Counted from the first letter of the stretch, positions 52,366 to 63,083 are shown. The stretch is 64,000 nt of DNA from CAVSQX01 sp963730225 (GCA_963730225.1 CAVSQX010000001.1:930001-994000), one strand, 5' to 3'. Translations and numbers: made by a program. Notes: generated from the letters alone by a model not told the origin.

Positions 52366-53124
52366 TCAGCGTTCCACGCGCCCCGCGATCACGTGATGCA
52401 GTGTCCGCCGGTCGCGGATCAGCAGCCGGCCCATTTGATCCAGACCTTCGCAACGGCCACGGATCGGCGGCTCATTGGCGCTGCCGATCACGGTGACATT
52501 CCGCCCCACCAGCGCGTGATGCCGATCGTATTCGCGCATCACGGCGGCGAAGGATTGTTCATCCCGATGTCGCAGCCGGCTGTGCAGATGCCGGGCGATC
52601 GTGGCAAGGACGATGTTCATGTCCAGTTTGCGGCCGCAGATGGCGTTGAGACTGGTGATCGATTCGCGCAGGTTCGCCGGCACATCGGTGCGGCGAATGT
52701 TGACGTTCATTCCAACGCCGATCAAATCCGCCTGATCGACGCGTTCGCAGAGCAGCCCGGCGAGCTTGCGGCCGTCGTGAAGCAGATCGTTGGGCCATTT
52801 GAGCTGAATCTGATCGTCGCCGCAGAGTTCCGCCGCCGCGGCCCGTACGGCCAGGCCGGCGATCAAGGGAACATGATGCGCCGCCAGATGCTGATCGGCA
52901 GCCAACACGAACGTCGCCGTCAGACTTCCCGAGGCGGACCACCATGTGTTGCTTCCGCGCCCCCGCCCGGCCAATTGATGCCCGCTGAGCACCACCGCCG
53001 GCGCGAACAATTCGCCGCGGCGTCGAAGCTTGGCAGCTTGGTCGCTGGTGCTGCCGAGACGGGCAAACCAGTGCAGCCGAAACGGTTTAATTTGTCGACG
53101 CAGCTGGGCGAGTTGGAAAGACAA
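52366..53124 (-). CDS. birA: Biotin--[acetyl-CoA-carboxylase] ligase
   Basis: 252 residues, catalytic domain only, without the N-terminal DNA-binding domain. GRGRGSNTWWSASGSLTATF is the biotin-AMP loop, and QIQLKWPNDLLHDGRKLAGL the KWPND motif. GVGMNVNIRRTD follows. It charges the pyruvate carboxylase encoded 8 nt upstream on the same strand, so pyc-birA is an operon. Confidence 0.93.
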   Translation of the reverse strand: MSFQLAQLRRQIKPFRLHWFARLGSTSDQAAKLRRRGELFAPAVVLSGHQLAGRGRGSNTWWSASGSLTATFVLAADQHLAAHHVPLIAGLAVRAAAAELCGDDQIQLKWPNDLLHDGRKLAGLLCERVDQADLIGVGMNVNIRRTDVPANLRESITSLNAICGRKLDMNIVLATIARHLHSRLRHRDEQSFAAVMREYDRHHALVGRNVTVIGSANEPPIRGRCEGLDQMGRLLIRDRRTLHHVIAGRVER

Positions 53125-53132
53125 GTTCCGCT

Positions 53133-56100
53133 CTACCCTTCCAACACCACCAACAGATCGCGCGCCGTCACCACCGCCCCCGGCTTCACGAGAATATCCG
53201 CCACGCGCGCTTCGCGCGGGCTGTAGACGGCGGTTTCCATTTTCATGGCTTCGATGCTGAGGAGCCGCTCGCCGGCTTTGACGGATTGGCCCTTGGTTAC
53301 GGCGACGGCGGAGACTTTTCCGGGCATCGGCGCGGCGACGTGATTGGGATCGTCCGGATCGGCCTTGGGATGGCGGTGCAGGGTCGCCTCACGGTAACGA
53401 TCCGGAACGTTCACCTCGCGCGGCTGGCCGTTGAGCTCGAAGAAAACGGTGCGCAGGCCGTCCTCGCGCGCTTCGCCGGTGGTGAGATAGCGGATAATCA
53501 GCGTTTTGCCGGCTTCGATTTCCACACTGATCTCTTCGCCGCTGGCAAGGCCATACAAAAACGTCGGGGTGGGGATCACGCTGGTGTTGTCGTATTGCCG
53601 GGCGAATTTTTCGAAATCCAGAAAAACCTGGGGGTACATCAGGTAGGACAAAACCTCGGTGTCACTGGGTTCGCGGTGAATTTTTTCCGACAGTTCCTTT
53701 TTTGTCTGGGCGATGTCCACCTTGGGCAGCTTCGAGCCGGGCCGGGCGGTGAACGCCTTGGCGCCGGCGGAATCGAGAATGATTTTTTGCAGCACCTTGG
53801 GCCAGCCGCCTTCGGGTTGGCCGAGATATCCCTGCATCATCTCGACCACGCTGCGCGGGAAATTCCGTTTCTGCTTCGGAGCGAGCAAATCCATGGGAGT
53901 GAGATTGTTCGTCACCATGAACAGCGCCAAATCGCCGACGACTTTGCTGCTGGGCGTGACTTTCACAATGTCGCCCAGAAGCTGGTTCACCTGGGCGTAC
54001 GCATCGGCGACTTCGTGCCAGCGATCTTCCAGATGCAGACTTTTGGCCTGCTGGCGAAGATTGGTGTATTGGCCGCCGGGCATTTCGTGGTGGTACACCT
54101 CGGCGGTGCCGGATTTCATTCCCTCTTCAAACGGGTAATAAAATTCGCGGACCGATTCCCAGTAATCGCTGAGACGATTGAGCGTGTCGAGATCCAGCCC
54201 GGTGTCGCGGGGTGTGTGGGCCAGGGCGGCGACGATGGAATTCAAATTCGGCTGGCTGGTCATGCCGCTCATGGAGGCCAGGGCGGCATCGGCGATGTCG
54301 ACTCCGGCATCGGCAGCGCGAAGCACGCTGGCGGCGTTGATGCCGCTGGTGTCGTGCGTGTGGAAGTGAATCGGAACGCCAACTTCTTCCTTGAGCGCTT
54401 TGACCAGCGCCCCGGCGGCGTACGGGCGGCACAGACCGGCCATGTCCTTGATCGCCAGAATGTGCGTGCCCATCTTCACCAGCTCTTTGGCCAGCTTCAC
54501 ATAATATTTCAGTCCGTACTTGCTGCGCTTGGGATCGAGGATGTCGCCGGTGTAACAAATGGCCGCCTCGCAGATGGCGTTGGGCTGCTCGCGCACCGTC
54601 TCCATCGCCACCTTCATGTTCGGCGTCCAGTTCAGCGAATCGAAGATGCGGAAAATATCGATGCCGTGCTCGGCAGAGCGCATGGCCAATTCGCGCACGA
54701 CATTGTCGGGATAATTGGTGTAGCCCAGCGCGCTGGAGCCGCGGAAAAGCATCTGAAAGGGGATGTTGGGAATTTTTGTGCGAAGCTGATCGAGCCGGTC
54801 CCAGGGGTCTTCCTGCAAAAACCGCATGGCGGTGTCGAAGGTCGCCCCGCCCCACATTTCCAGGCTGAAGACGCCGTCCATCAGATGCGAAACCGCATCG
54901 GCGACGGCCAGCAGATCGTGCGTGCGGAAGCGCGTCGCCAGCAGTGATTGATGGGCATCGCGCATTGTCGTGTCGGTGATCAGCAGCGACTTTTGTTTGG
55001 CAATCCAATGGCAAAATTTTTCCGGGCCCAATTCCAGCAGCTTGTTTCGCATCCCCGGCGGCGCTTCGGCCGCCGGCGGATACGCCGGAATCACCGCCTC
55101 GGGCAATTCTCGCTTCGGATCGTATTTCCCTTTCGTATCCGGCCGGCCGTTGACGATGACATCGCCGATGTAGCTCAGAATTTTCGTCGCCCGGTCGCGC
55201 TTGGCCCGGAATCGGAACAGTTCCGGCGTGACATCCACAAAACTCGTCGTCGCCGCTCCGCTGGCGAATGTCGGATGCTGAATGAGGTTTTCCAGAAACG
55301 GAATGTTGGTCTTGACGCCGCGAATGCGAAATTCGCGCAGGGCGCGATCGGTGCGTTTGATCGCCTCCTCGAAGCTGGGAGCCCAGGTGGTGAGCTTGAC
55401 CAGCAGCGAATCGAAATACGGCGTAATGACCGCCCCGCCGAACCCGTTGCCGCCGTCGAGCCGAATCGAAAACCCGCCCGGCGAGCGGTAGGTGGTGATT
55501 CGGCCGTAATCGGGAATGAACTGGTTTTCGGGATCTTCGGTGGTGATTCGGCACTGGATCGCGTGGCCGTTGGTTTGAATCTCCGACTGCTGAGGAATGC
55601 TCAGGGGCGGATCGTGCAGGCCGCATCCCTGGCAAACCAGAATCTGGGCTTTGACCAGATCGATTCCCGTGACCACTTCGGTGACCGTGTGCTCCACCTG
55701 AATTCGCGGATTCACCTCGATGAAGAAAAATTCGTCGCGATCCAGATCGAGCAGAAATTCCACGGTGCCGGCCGCCCGGTATTTCACGGGCTTGCACAAG
55801 CGCACGGCCGCCTCGCAGATTTGCCGGCGAAGTTCCAGCGGCAGATTCACGCTGGGGGCGACCTCGACCACTTTCTGATGCCGCCGCTGCACGGAGCAAT
55901 CGCGCTCCCACAGGTGCACGAGATTTCCCTGCCCGTCGCCCAGCAACTGGGCTTCGATGTGCTTGGCCCGCGGGATGTAGCGCTCGAGAAAAACCTCGGG
56001 CCGGCCGAATGCCGCGCCGGCTTCGCGCTGGGCTTCTTCGAGCCGTGGCAGCAGCTCGTCGGCGGTGCGGACGACGCGCATGCCGCGCCCGCCGCCGCCG

Positions 56101-56587
56101 AAGCTGGCTTTGATCATCAGCGGAAAGCCGATCTCCTTCGCCGCCGATTTGATTTCCGCCGGGTCGCTCAAGGCATCGGGTGTGCCGGGAATGGTGGGAA
56201 CGTCGGTTTGCGCGCCAGTTTTTTCGCGGCGGTTTTGTCGCCGAACTGCTCCAGTTGGGCGGGAGTGGGGCCGACAAAAATGATGCCGTTATTTTCGCAC
56301 GCCCGCGCCAGCTCGGCATTCTCGGATAAAAATCCGTATCCCGGATGGATCGCATCGACATCGTGCTGCTTGGCGAGGGCGATAAGGCCGGCAATGTCCA
56401 GATATCCCTTGACCGGCAATCCCCCTTCGGTTGGGCCGATCTGATACGATTCATCGGCCTTGAAGCGGTGAAGCGAGAAGCGATCTTCGTAGGTGTAAAC
56501 CGCGATGGTCCGCAGGCCCAGCTCGGTGGCGGCGCGGAAAACACGGATGGCGATCTCGCTGCGATTGGCAACCAGCAGTCGTTTCAT
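53133..56587 (-). CDS. pyc: Pyruvate carboxylase, one frameshift
   Basis: About 1150 residues. Carboxylates pyruvate to oxaloacetate with biotin. Biotin carboxylase starts MKRLLVANRSEIAIRVFRAA; ATP loop FGGGGRGMRVV and HIEAQLLGD follow. Carboxyltransferase contains TDTTMRDAHQSLLATRFRTH. The C-terminal biotin domain has SIEAMKMETAVYSP with the biotinylated lysine. A missing base near 56206 separates TAAKKLARK from the continuation DVPTIPGTPDALSDPAE; all domains are otherwise complete. It neighbours birA, gltA is nearby, and ppdK is in the window: an anaplerotic set. Confidence 0.94.
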
Positions 56588-56660
56588 GTAAATCTCGCCA
56601 GAGCGGCTGGAAAAGTCCGCGGTATTGTGAGAGATGCGAGGCAATTTGCAAGGCGGCGCG

Positions 56661-57128
56661 ATGGCCGAGGATTTTGAGATTGCCGTCCGGGCCGCGATGG
56701 ACCGGCCCGAAATTCACGCGGCGGTGCATGAGATTTACCGACGCCTGCAAGAGGAAGTGCAAAAGCGCCAGCCAATCTGCGTCGCCTCGGGCCGATGCTG
56801 CAAGTTCGACGAGTTCGGCCATCGGCTGTTCGTCACGACGCTGGAGATGGCGACTTTTCTGCTAGATCGCAGCGAGAATCCGGTGCCCGCTCCCCGGCAG
56901 GCACCCGGCGGCTGCCCGTTCCAAATCGGCAAGCTTTGCGGCGTTCACACCATTCGGCCGCTGGGATGCCGCATGTTTTACTGCGATCCGACGGCCGCAC
57001 TGTGGCAGCAGAATCTTTACGAGCAATTGCACGCTTCGCTGAAGGAGCTGCATTTGAAATTCGATGTGCCGTATTTTTATATCGAATGGCGTCGCGCCCT
57101 GGACGCGCTGGGATTGCGACCGATGTGA
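56661..57128 (+). CDS. YkgJ-family cysteine cluster protein
   Basis: 155 residues from ATG at 56661. Conserved cysteine pattern: CVASGRCCKFDEFG, GCPFQIGKLCGVHTIRPLGC and MFYCD. This zinc/iron-binding family lacks a settled function. Divergent from pyc. The ATG is taken after the upstream in-frame start because the residues before it are poor. Confidence 0.8.
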   Translation: MAEDFEIAVRAAMDRPEIHAAVHEIYRRLQEEVQKRQPICVASGRCCKFDEFGHRLFVTTLEMATFLLDRSENPVPAPRQAPGGCPFQIGKLCGVHTIRPLGCRMFYCDPTAALWQQNLYEQLHASLKELHLKFDVPYFYIEWRRALDALGLRPM

Positions 57129-57146
57129 GCCTCCCCCGACGCCGGT

Positions 57147-59723
57147 TCACTTCCCGGCGCTCTTTGAGCCCTTTTTCCCGTTTTCCCCGACCGCGATCCG
57201 CAGCACCTGATCCACATTTTCCACGAAATGGAATTTCAGATGATCCTTCACCTCCTGCGGCAGATCGGGCAGATCCTTCTCGTTGCGCTTGGGCACGATC
57301 ACTTCACGAATCCCAGCACGCAGGGCGGCCAGCGTCTTTTCCTTCAACCCGCCGATCGGCAACACCAACCCGCGCAGCGTGATTTCACCCGTCATCGCCA
57401 CATCAGGGCGCACGGGTTTGTTCAGCATGAGCGACGCCAGCGAAGTAAACATCGCGGTGCCCGCGCTGGGGCCGTCCTTGGGAACCGCGCCGGCGGGGAC
57501 GTGAATGTGAATATCGCTTTCCGAAAGCAGCTTGGGATTGATCCCCATCTGCTCGGCCCGCGAACGGATCAGCGTGTAGGCCGCCGTGGCGGATTCTTTC
57601 ATGACATCGCCGATTTGCCCGGTGAGCGTGATCGCCCCCCTGCCGGGCATTCGGCTGGATTCGATGAACAGAATTTCTCCGCCGACCGGCGTGTACGCCA
57701 TTCCCGTGGCGACTCCCGGAATGCTGGTGCGCTGGGCCAACTCCGGCTCGAAGCGACGCGGGCCGAGCGTTTTTTCGACGTAGGCCCGATCGACCGTCAC
57801 TTTTTCCGATCCGCCACCGACAATTTCCGCGGCGATTGCCCGCGCGACCGAGCCGATGCTCCGCTCCAGATTTCGCACGCCGGCTTCGCGGGTGTAGCTT
57901 TCGATCAGGTCCTTGATGGCGGTGTCGAGAAATCTCGCCTGCTTCGGCGCAAGGCCGTTGGCTTCCAGTTGCCGCGGAACCAGATAGGTTTTGGCGATGT
58001 GCAGCTTGTCGCTTTGCGTGTAGCCGGGGATTTCGATCACTTCCATGCGATCGCGCAGCGGGCCGGGCACCGGGTCCATGCTGTTGGCGGTGGCGATGAA
58101 AAGCACCTTGCTCAGATCGAACGGCACATCCAGATAATGATCGGTGAAGGTGTGATTCTGCGCCGGGTCGAGAACTTCCAGCAGCGCGCTGGACGGGTCG
58201 CCGCGGAAATCGGCGCCGAGCTTGTCGATTTCATCAAGCATCATGACCGGATTGCGTGTGCCGGCCTTGCGAAGCTCGGCGATGATGCGACCGGGCATCG
58301 AGCCGATGTAGGTTCGGCGATGACCGCGGATGTCGGCTTCATCGCGCACACCGCCCAATGCGACACGGATGAAATTTCGGCCCATGGCTTCGGCGATCGA
58401 TTTTCCAAGCGAAGTTTTGCCGACGCCCGGCGGGCCGACGAAACAGAGAATCGCGCCTGCGCCGCCGACGTTTTCTTCGCCGGTGTTTCCCGGAGCCACT
58501 TTGTCGTCGGGCTTTTCATCCGGTTTTTCGTCGGGCTTTTGAGCGTCCGGCGTTTTGGCCGCCGCTTCCGCCGGCGGTTGTGATTTGGCGGTCTTTTCCT
58601 GCTGGGCTTTGGCGCGGTCGCGCTTGAGCTTCAGAACGGCCAGATATTCGATGATTCGCCGTTTTACTTTGTCCAGATCGAAATGATCGCGGTCGAGAAT
58701 TCGCCGGGCGTCTTTCAGGTCGAGCTTGTCGTTGGTGGTCAGCGACCAGGGCAATTCGCTGACGATTTGCAGCCAGGTGCGGATGACGCCGTATTCCGGG
58801 GAGGCGCTGGGAATCGCCTCAAGCCGGCCGAGTTCGCGGCCCGCTTCCTTCATCACCGCGGCGGGAAGCTTGGCGGCTTCCAGTTTTTCGCGGAGTTGAT
58901 CGATTTCGCTTCCACCGCCGGCGCCGCCTTCGCCTTCGCCCAGTTCCTTGCGAATGGCTTTGAGTTGCTCCTGCAGGTAGTACCGCCGCTGGCTTTTGTC
59001 GATGTTCTCCTTCACCTGCGATTGAATTTTGCTTTGCAGCTCAAGAACATCGAGCTGCGTCGCCAGCCGGGCGGCGATAAGGCGCAGGCGTTTCTCGACA
59101 TCCAGTTCTTCCAGCATCCGCTGTTTTTCGGGCGTCTCGGCCTGCAAGTTGGCGGCGAGAAAATCCGCCAGCGCCGACGGCTGGGTGATGCTGGCCAAAA
59201 CCTGCGCGGCTTCATCGGGGGTGTTCGGAGACAACTCGATTACCCGATTGGCCTGCTGGCGAACCGATGCGATCAGCGCATCCAAACCGGTTCCCGTTTC
59301 GAGCATGTCCTCCAGAACGTCGATCTGCCCCATCGCAAACGGGTCGGTCTGCGTCAGCCCGTTGAGCCGAAAACGGGTCAGGCCGTGAACGATGATGGAT
59401 TGGTTGCCATCGGGCAGCTTGAAGAGCTTGAGGATCATGCACGCGACGCCGACGGGATAGAGATCCTCCTGCTGCGGGTCTTCCGTCTCGGCGTTTCGCT
59501 GCGTTACCACCCCGATGATTTTTTCCCCGGGCATCACTTCGTCGAGAAGATTTTTGCTTTTCTGCCGCCCGACATTCAGAGGCATCACGGTGCCGGGAAA
59601 GACCACGATGTTGCGAATGGGCAGAATCGGCAGCGAATTGGGAATGGTCAACTTCTGCCCGTTGGAGCCGGTGCGGATGACGGTGGCCGTCGGAGAACGC
59701 TCGATGATCTGGGATTCGGACAT
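57147..59723 (-). CDS. lon: Lon protease
   Basis: 858 residues. The N-terminal LON substrate domain (LPILPIRNIVVFPGTVMPLN), coiled coil, AAA+ domain with Walker A GPPGVGKTSLG (about residue 430) and Walker B MLDEIDKL, sensor ATANSMDPVPGPLRDRMEVI, and the Ser-Lys protease with PKDGPSAGTAMF. It degrades misfolded proteins. Between the N-domain and Walker A sits a low-complexity stretch of about 50 residues (AEAAAKTPDAQKPDEKPDEK), unusual for Lon. The downstream neighbour is a small heat shock protein. Confidence 0.96.
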   Translation of the reverse strand: MSESQIIERSPTATVIRTGSNGQKLTIPNSLPILPIRNIVVFPGTVMPLNVGRQKSKNLLDEVMPGEKIIGVVTQRNAETEDPQQEDLYPVGVACMILKLFKLPDGNQSIIVHGLTRFRLNGLTQTDPFAMGQIDVLEDMLETGTGLDALIASVRQQANRVIELSPNTPDEAAQVLASITQPSALADFLAANLQAETPEKQRMLEELDVEKRLRLIAARLATQLDVLELQSKIQSQVKENIDKSQRRYYLQEQLKAIRKELGEGEGGAGGGSEIDQLREKLEAAKLPAAVMKEAGRELGRLEAIPSASPEYGVIRTWLQIVSELPWSLTTNDKLDLKDARRILDRDHFDLDKVKRRIIEYLAVLKLKRDRAKAQQEKTAKSQPPAEAAAKTPDAQKPDEKPDEKPDDKVAPGNTGEENVGGAGAILCFVGPPGVGKTSLGKSIAEAMGRNFIRVALGGVRDEADIRGHRRTYIGSMPGRIIAELRKAGTRNPVMMLDEIDKLGADFRGDPSSALLEVLDPAQNHTFTDHYLDVPFDLSKVLFIATANSMDPVPGPLRDRMEVIEIPGYTQSDKLHIAKTYLVPRQLEANGLAPKQARFLDTAIKDLIESYTREAGVRNLERSIGSVARAIAAEIVGGGSEKVTVDRAYVEKTLGPRRFEPELAQRTSIPGVATGMAYTPVGGEILFIESSRMPGRGAITLTGQIGDVMKESATAAYTLIRSRAEQMGINPKLLSESDIHIHVPAGAVPKDGPSAGTAMFTSLASLMLNKPVRPDVAMTGEITLRGLVLPIGGLKEKTLAALRAGIREVIVPKRNEKDLPDLPQEVKDHLKFHFVENVDQVLRIAVGENGKKGSKSAGK

Positions 59724-59729
59724 GGGGAT

Positions 59730-60137
59730 TTATTTTTCTTTGGGAATCTCTATCCAGAGCATCCCCTGCCGATAGTGCGCGCTGATCTTCTCCCGCTGCA
59801 TGTTTTGCGGAAGCTCCACGTTTCTCAGGAACGGCCCGTGATCGATCTCCATCACGTGCACGCGAATTTTTGCCCCATCATCGTACGTCGGTACATGGCG
59901 GGTTCCGCGCAGCGTCAGGCGATTGTCGACAACCTCCACATCAATTTTCTCTTTTTCCACTCCGGCCAGATCCACGCACACCAGGTACACCTCTTCGGTT
60001 TCGTACAGATTCACGTTGGGCGCCCAGGTGTCGTTGGGGCGAAAGTTGTAATACCCCTTTTGCATCTGCTCGACGATTTTGTTCACGTTTCGGCTGATGT
60101 GCTGAAACGGATGGTCGGCGGCGGTTTCGATGGGCAT
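59730..60137 (-). CDS. Small heat shock protein (Hsp20)
   Basis: 135 residues from ATG at 60137 with a GGAG site. The alpha-crystallin domain includes VYLVCVDLAGVEKEKIDVEV and RLTLRGTRHVP, with the GxLWIEIPK-type end (GMLWIEIPKEK). It prevents aggregation. Six nucleotides separate its stop from lon, so the two stress genes form an operon. Confidence 0.92.
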   Translation of the reverse strand: MPIETAADHPFQHISRNVNKIVEQMQKGYYNFRPNDTWAPNVNLYETEEVYLVCVDLAGVEKEKIDVEVVDNRLTLRGTRHVPTYDDGAKIRVHVMEIDHGPFLRNVELPQNMQREKISAHYRQGMLWIEIPKEK

Positions 60138-60225
60138 GGGCACTCCTGAAGATCATCTATCATAAGCGGCCGATTGGGCGGGGCAATTGAGGGTTGTCCA
60201 TATTCGGTTAAGATTGGTGTTGACC

Positions 60226-60264
60226 CCCATTTAGCCCCCGGTGAATCACCGGGGGCTAAATGGG
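60226..60264. repeat. GTGAATCAC-centred palindrome, intact copy
   Basis: CCCATTTAGCCCCCGGTGA and its exact inverse, with GGTGAATCACC at the centre, in the divergent gap between the heat shock gene and rmuC. Same unit as at 17442. Confidence 0.85.
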
Positions 60265-60304
60265 AGTGATCGGATGAGTAAGCCCGTCACGCAGGATTTT
60301 TGCG

Positions 60305-61614
60305 ATGTTTTATCTTCTCGCATTCTTCGCGCTTGTTCTGGGAACACTGCTGGGATACCTGCTTTCCGAACGCCGGGCAAAATCGCTGGAGTTACAGCTG
60401 CGTCAGCAACTGGCCGACGCCGAGCACAACAGCCTCACTTCCAGTGCGCAACTGGAAGCGGCCAAACAAGGGCTGATCGATCAGCGCAGACTGCTCGACG
60501 ATGCGAATCAACAACTGCGCAGCGCCTTCGCCAGCGTTTCGGTTGAAGCATTGGCGAAAAACAACGAAGCGTTTCTGCTTCTGGCCCGCGAGCGTTTCGC
60601 CACCATCTCCGCCGAGGCGGCGGGCTCATTGGAGCAGCGCAAAACCCAGATCGAGGGCCTGCTCAAGCCGATGCAGGAATTGCTCAACCAATATCAAACC
60701 CGGCTGGCGGAAGTGGAAAAATCGCGGGTTGAATCCTACAGCATGTTGCGCGAGCAACTGGGCTCGCTGGTCGAAACCCAGCGAACGCTCAACACGCAGA
60801 CTGGGCAGCTTGTGAGCGCTCTGCATCGCCCCCAAACCCGCGGGCAGTGGGGTGAAGTGACGCTCCGCCGGCTGGTCGAGATCGCCGGGATGTCCAACCG
60901 CTGCGATTTCGTCGAGCAGTCCACCGTTGAAAACGAAGACTCGCGGCAGCGTCCAGACATGGTCGTCAACATGCCGGGAGATCGGACGATCGTGATCGAC
61001 TGCAAGGCGTCGCTCGATGCATTTCTCGATGCCGCCGCCGCCGCGGATGAAGACGGCCGGCGACTGTGCATGCAACGGCACTGTCAGCAGGTCAAAGCCC
61101 GCGCCGGGAACTGGGCATGAAAAGTTACTGGTCGCAGTTCAAGAACTCGCCGGAATTCGTGATCATGTTTCTTCCCGGCGAGTCCTTCCTCTACGCGGCC
61201 CTGGAACACGATGGCTCGCTGATCGAAGAAACGCTGAAGAACCGCGTCATCATCGCCACGCCGACCACGCTGATGGCGTTGCTGCGGGCGATCGAGTTCG
61301 GCTGGCGGCAGGAGGAAGTGACCGCCAACGCGGAAGAAATTCGCCGATACGGCAAGGAGCTGTACGACCGCATCGCGCTGGTGGCCAATCATTTCGCCAA
61401 GCTGGGCGGGAATCTGGAATCGGCCGTTGCCGCGTACAACACGGCGCTGGGCTCGCTGGAAGGCCGGGTTCTGGTCACCGCTCGAAAGATCGCCGAATTG
61501 GGCGCTCGATCGGACAAGGAGTTAGCCGAGCCCGACCCGATCGATTCCCGGACCCGCGAACTCGGTTCCAACTGGCCGGTGCTCGAGGAGGCGAAGATCG
61601 AGGATCGAGGATAG
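60305..61614 (+). CDS. rmuC: RmuC-family nuclease-related protein, frameshifted
   Basis: About 435 residues after joining. N-terminal membrane helix (FYLLAFFALVLGTLLGYLL), coiled coil (SLELQLRQQLADAEHNSLTS onward), the PD-(D/E)XK-like DMVVNMPGDRTIVIDCKASL and the end with LPGESFLYAALEHDGSLIE. The frame breaks near 61100; one missing base joins HCQQVKARA to RELGMKSYWSQF. RmuC proteins limit recombination at inverted repeats. The final residues (EDRG) lie inside hairpin H. Confidence 0.88.
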
Positions 61615-61664
61615 AAGATCGATTTTGTGCTCTCGATCTTCGATCTTCGATCCTCTATCCTCGA
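61593..61664. repeat. Heptamer-repeat hairpin H (GAAGATC/GAGGATC type)
   Basis: Left arm GAAGATC, GAGGATC, GAGGATA, GAAGATC. Right arm GATCTTC, GATCTTC, GATCCTC, TATCCTC, loop of about 14 nt. It covers the rmuC stop codon (61612-61614) and ends 10 nt before the hisD start. Same heptamer as hairpin G. Confidence 0.9.
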
Positions 61665-61673
61665 ACGGACCGC

Positions 61674-62989
61674 ATGATTCCCATTCTCGACAACATGCAG
61701 CACGCCGATCGGGCCCGAGTGGAACAGCTCCTGGCCGAGCTTCGCCTCGATCCGATGCAACTGGCGCTGTCCGACGGGCGGTACGCTCACGAGACCGCCG
61801 CCGTTGCGCAGATCATCGCTGATGTCGCGGCTCGGGGTAACCGGGCGATCGTCGATCTGGCCCGGCGATTTGACTTCGACGAATTCACGGCCGACATGAT
61901 CGCTGTTTCTGCCGACGAGATGGCTGTCGCCGCGGAGAAGATTCCGGCCGATCTGATGTCGGCGCTTCGCCGGTCGATCGCGCAGGTGCGGGAATATCAA
62001 ACGCACATTCTCCCGACTGATCCGCCGCCGCTGCGGCGGCCCGGAGTGGAGTTGGGGCTTCGCTACACGCCGCTCGACAGCGCCGGGCTGTACTTTCCGG
62101 GCGGCAAGGCGGCGTATCCGTCGAGTCTCATCATGCTGGCGGTTCCCGCCCAGGTGGCGGGAGTGAAGAAGATCGTGGTCTGCACGCCGCCCAGCAAATA
62201 TGGCCGCAGCGATCTGGTCCTGGCGGCTTGTCATGAGTTGGAATTGCGGCACGTTTTTGCGCCGGCGGAGCGGCGGCGATCGCGGCGATGGCCTTTGGCA
62301 CTTCGACTATTCCGGCGGTCGATAAAATCCTCGGACCCGGCAATATTTACGTGCAATTGGCCAAGCGCGCGCTGGCCGGCGCTGTTGGTATTGACGGATT
62401 TCTGGGCCCCAGCGAGATTCTCACGGTCGCCGACGACAGCGCTGTTCCGTCCTTCATCGCGGCCGATCTGCTCGCGCAGGCCGAGCACGATCCGGGAAGC
62501 TGTTTTCTGCTCACGACATCGCGGCGCATCGCCGAGCAAGTCGGGGCTGAAATCTCCGCCCAACTCCCCCACCGCCAACGGGCCGACGCCATCGGCAAAG
62601 CTCTGGCGAGCCACAGCGCCATTGTCCACGATCGGTCGATGGAAAATCTGATCTTGCTGGCCAATCGTTTCGCGGCCGAGCACGTGAATCTCCAGGTGAA
62701 AAATCCGAAAGAGATTTTGAATTCGCTCGTTCACGCCGGCGCGATTTTCGTCGGCCCCTATTCCCCCGTAGCCGCCGGGGACTACGTTGCCGGCCCCAGC
62801 CACTGTTTGCCGACGAACACCACCGCCCGCTTTTCCAGCGGAGTGAGCGTCTATGAATTCCTGAAGCGCAGCAGCATGGTCAGATACGAGCCAGCCGGTT
62901 TGGCGGCTGACGCCGCCGCCATCGAAGCTCTGGCGGAAGCCGAGCATCTCGATGCCCACGCGGCCAGCGTCGAGATTCGAGAAAAGTAG
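61674..62989 (+). CDS. hisD: Histidinol dehydrogenase, frameshifted
   Basis: About 438 residues after joining. Last two steps of histidine synthesis. DSAGLYFPGGKAAYPSSLIM (signature), then MAFGTSTIPAVDKILGPGNI and YVQLAKRALAGAVGIDGFLG, PSEILTVAD and ending with the zinc region AGPSHCLPTN. A missing G near 62255 splits the frame at FAAGGAAAIAAMA. It is followed by hisC, so a partial his operon. The frameshift in a normally essential gene points to an assembly error. Confidence 0.93.
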
Positions 62990-63068
62990 AAGATCGAAGA
63001 TCGCACGGAAGATAGTGCTCCGTCCTGGCTTTGTGCCGTCGTGCCTCCGTGCCTCGGCGCCTTATCTT
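62990..63068. repeat. Decayed tandem-repeat remnant before hisC
   Basis: GAAGATC, GAAGATC at 62996-63009 share the heptamer of hairpins G and H. Farther on, TGCCGTCG, TGCCTCCG, TGCCTCGG (8-bp units) near 63033-63060. Inverted pairing is poor. Probably a mixed or degenerate element. Confidence 0.4.
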
Positions 63069-63071
63069 TGG

Positions 63072-63083
63072 TACACTTCCCGC
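63072..63083 (+). promoter_or_regulatory. Candidate -10 box of hisC, leaderless type
   Basis: TACACT at 63072-63077 ends 6 nt before the ATG at 63084. No ribosome site between. Confidence 0.3.

Noticed and set aside
53286..56444. Two long plus-strand frames antisense to pyc
   Set aside because: Mirror of the pyruvate carboxylase coding strand; glycine/valine/arginine-biased without motifs.
54127..56571. Long alternative minus-strand frame inside pyc
   Set aside because: Shifted frame of pyc with high Arg/Ser content, not a gene.
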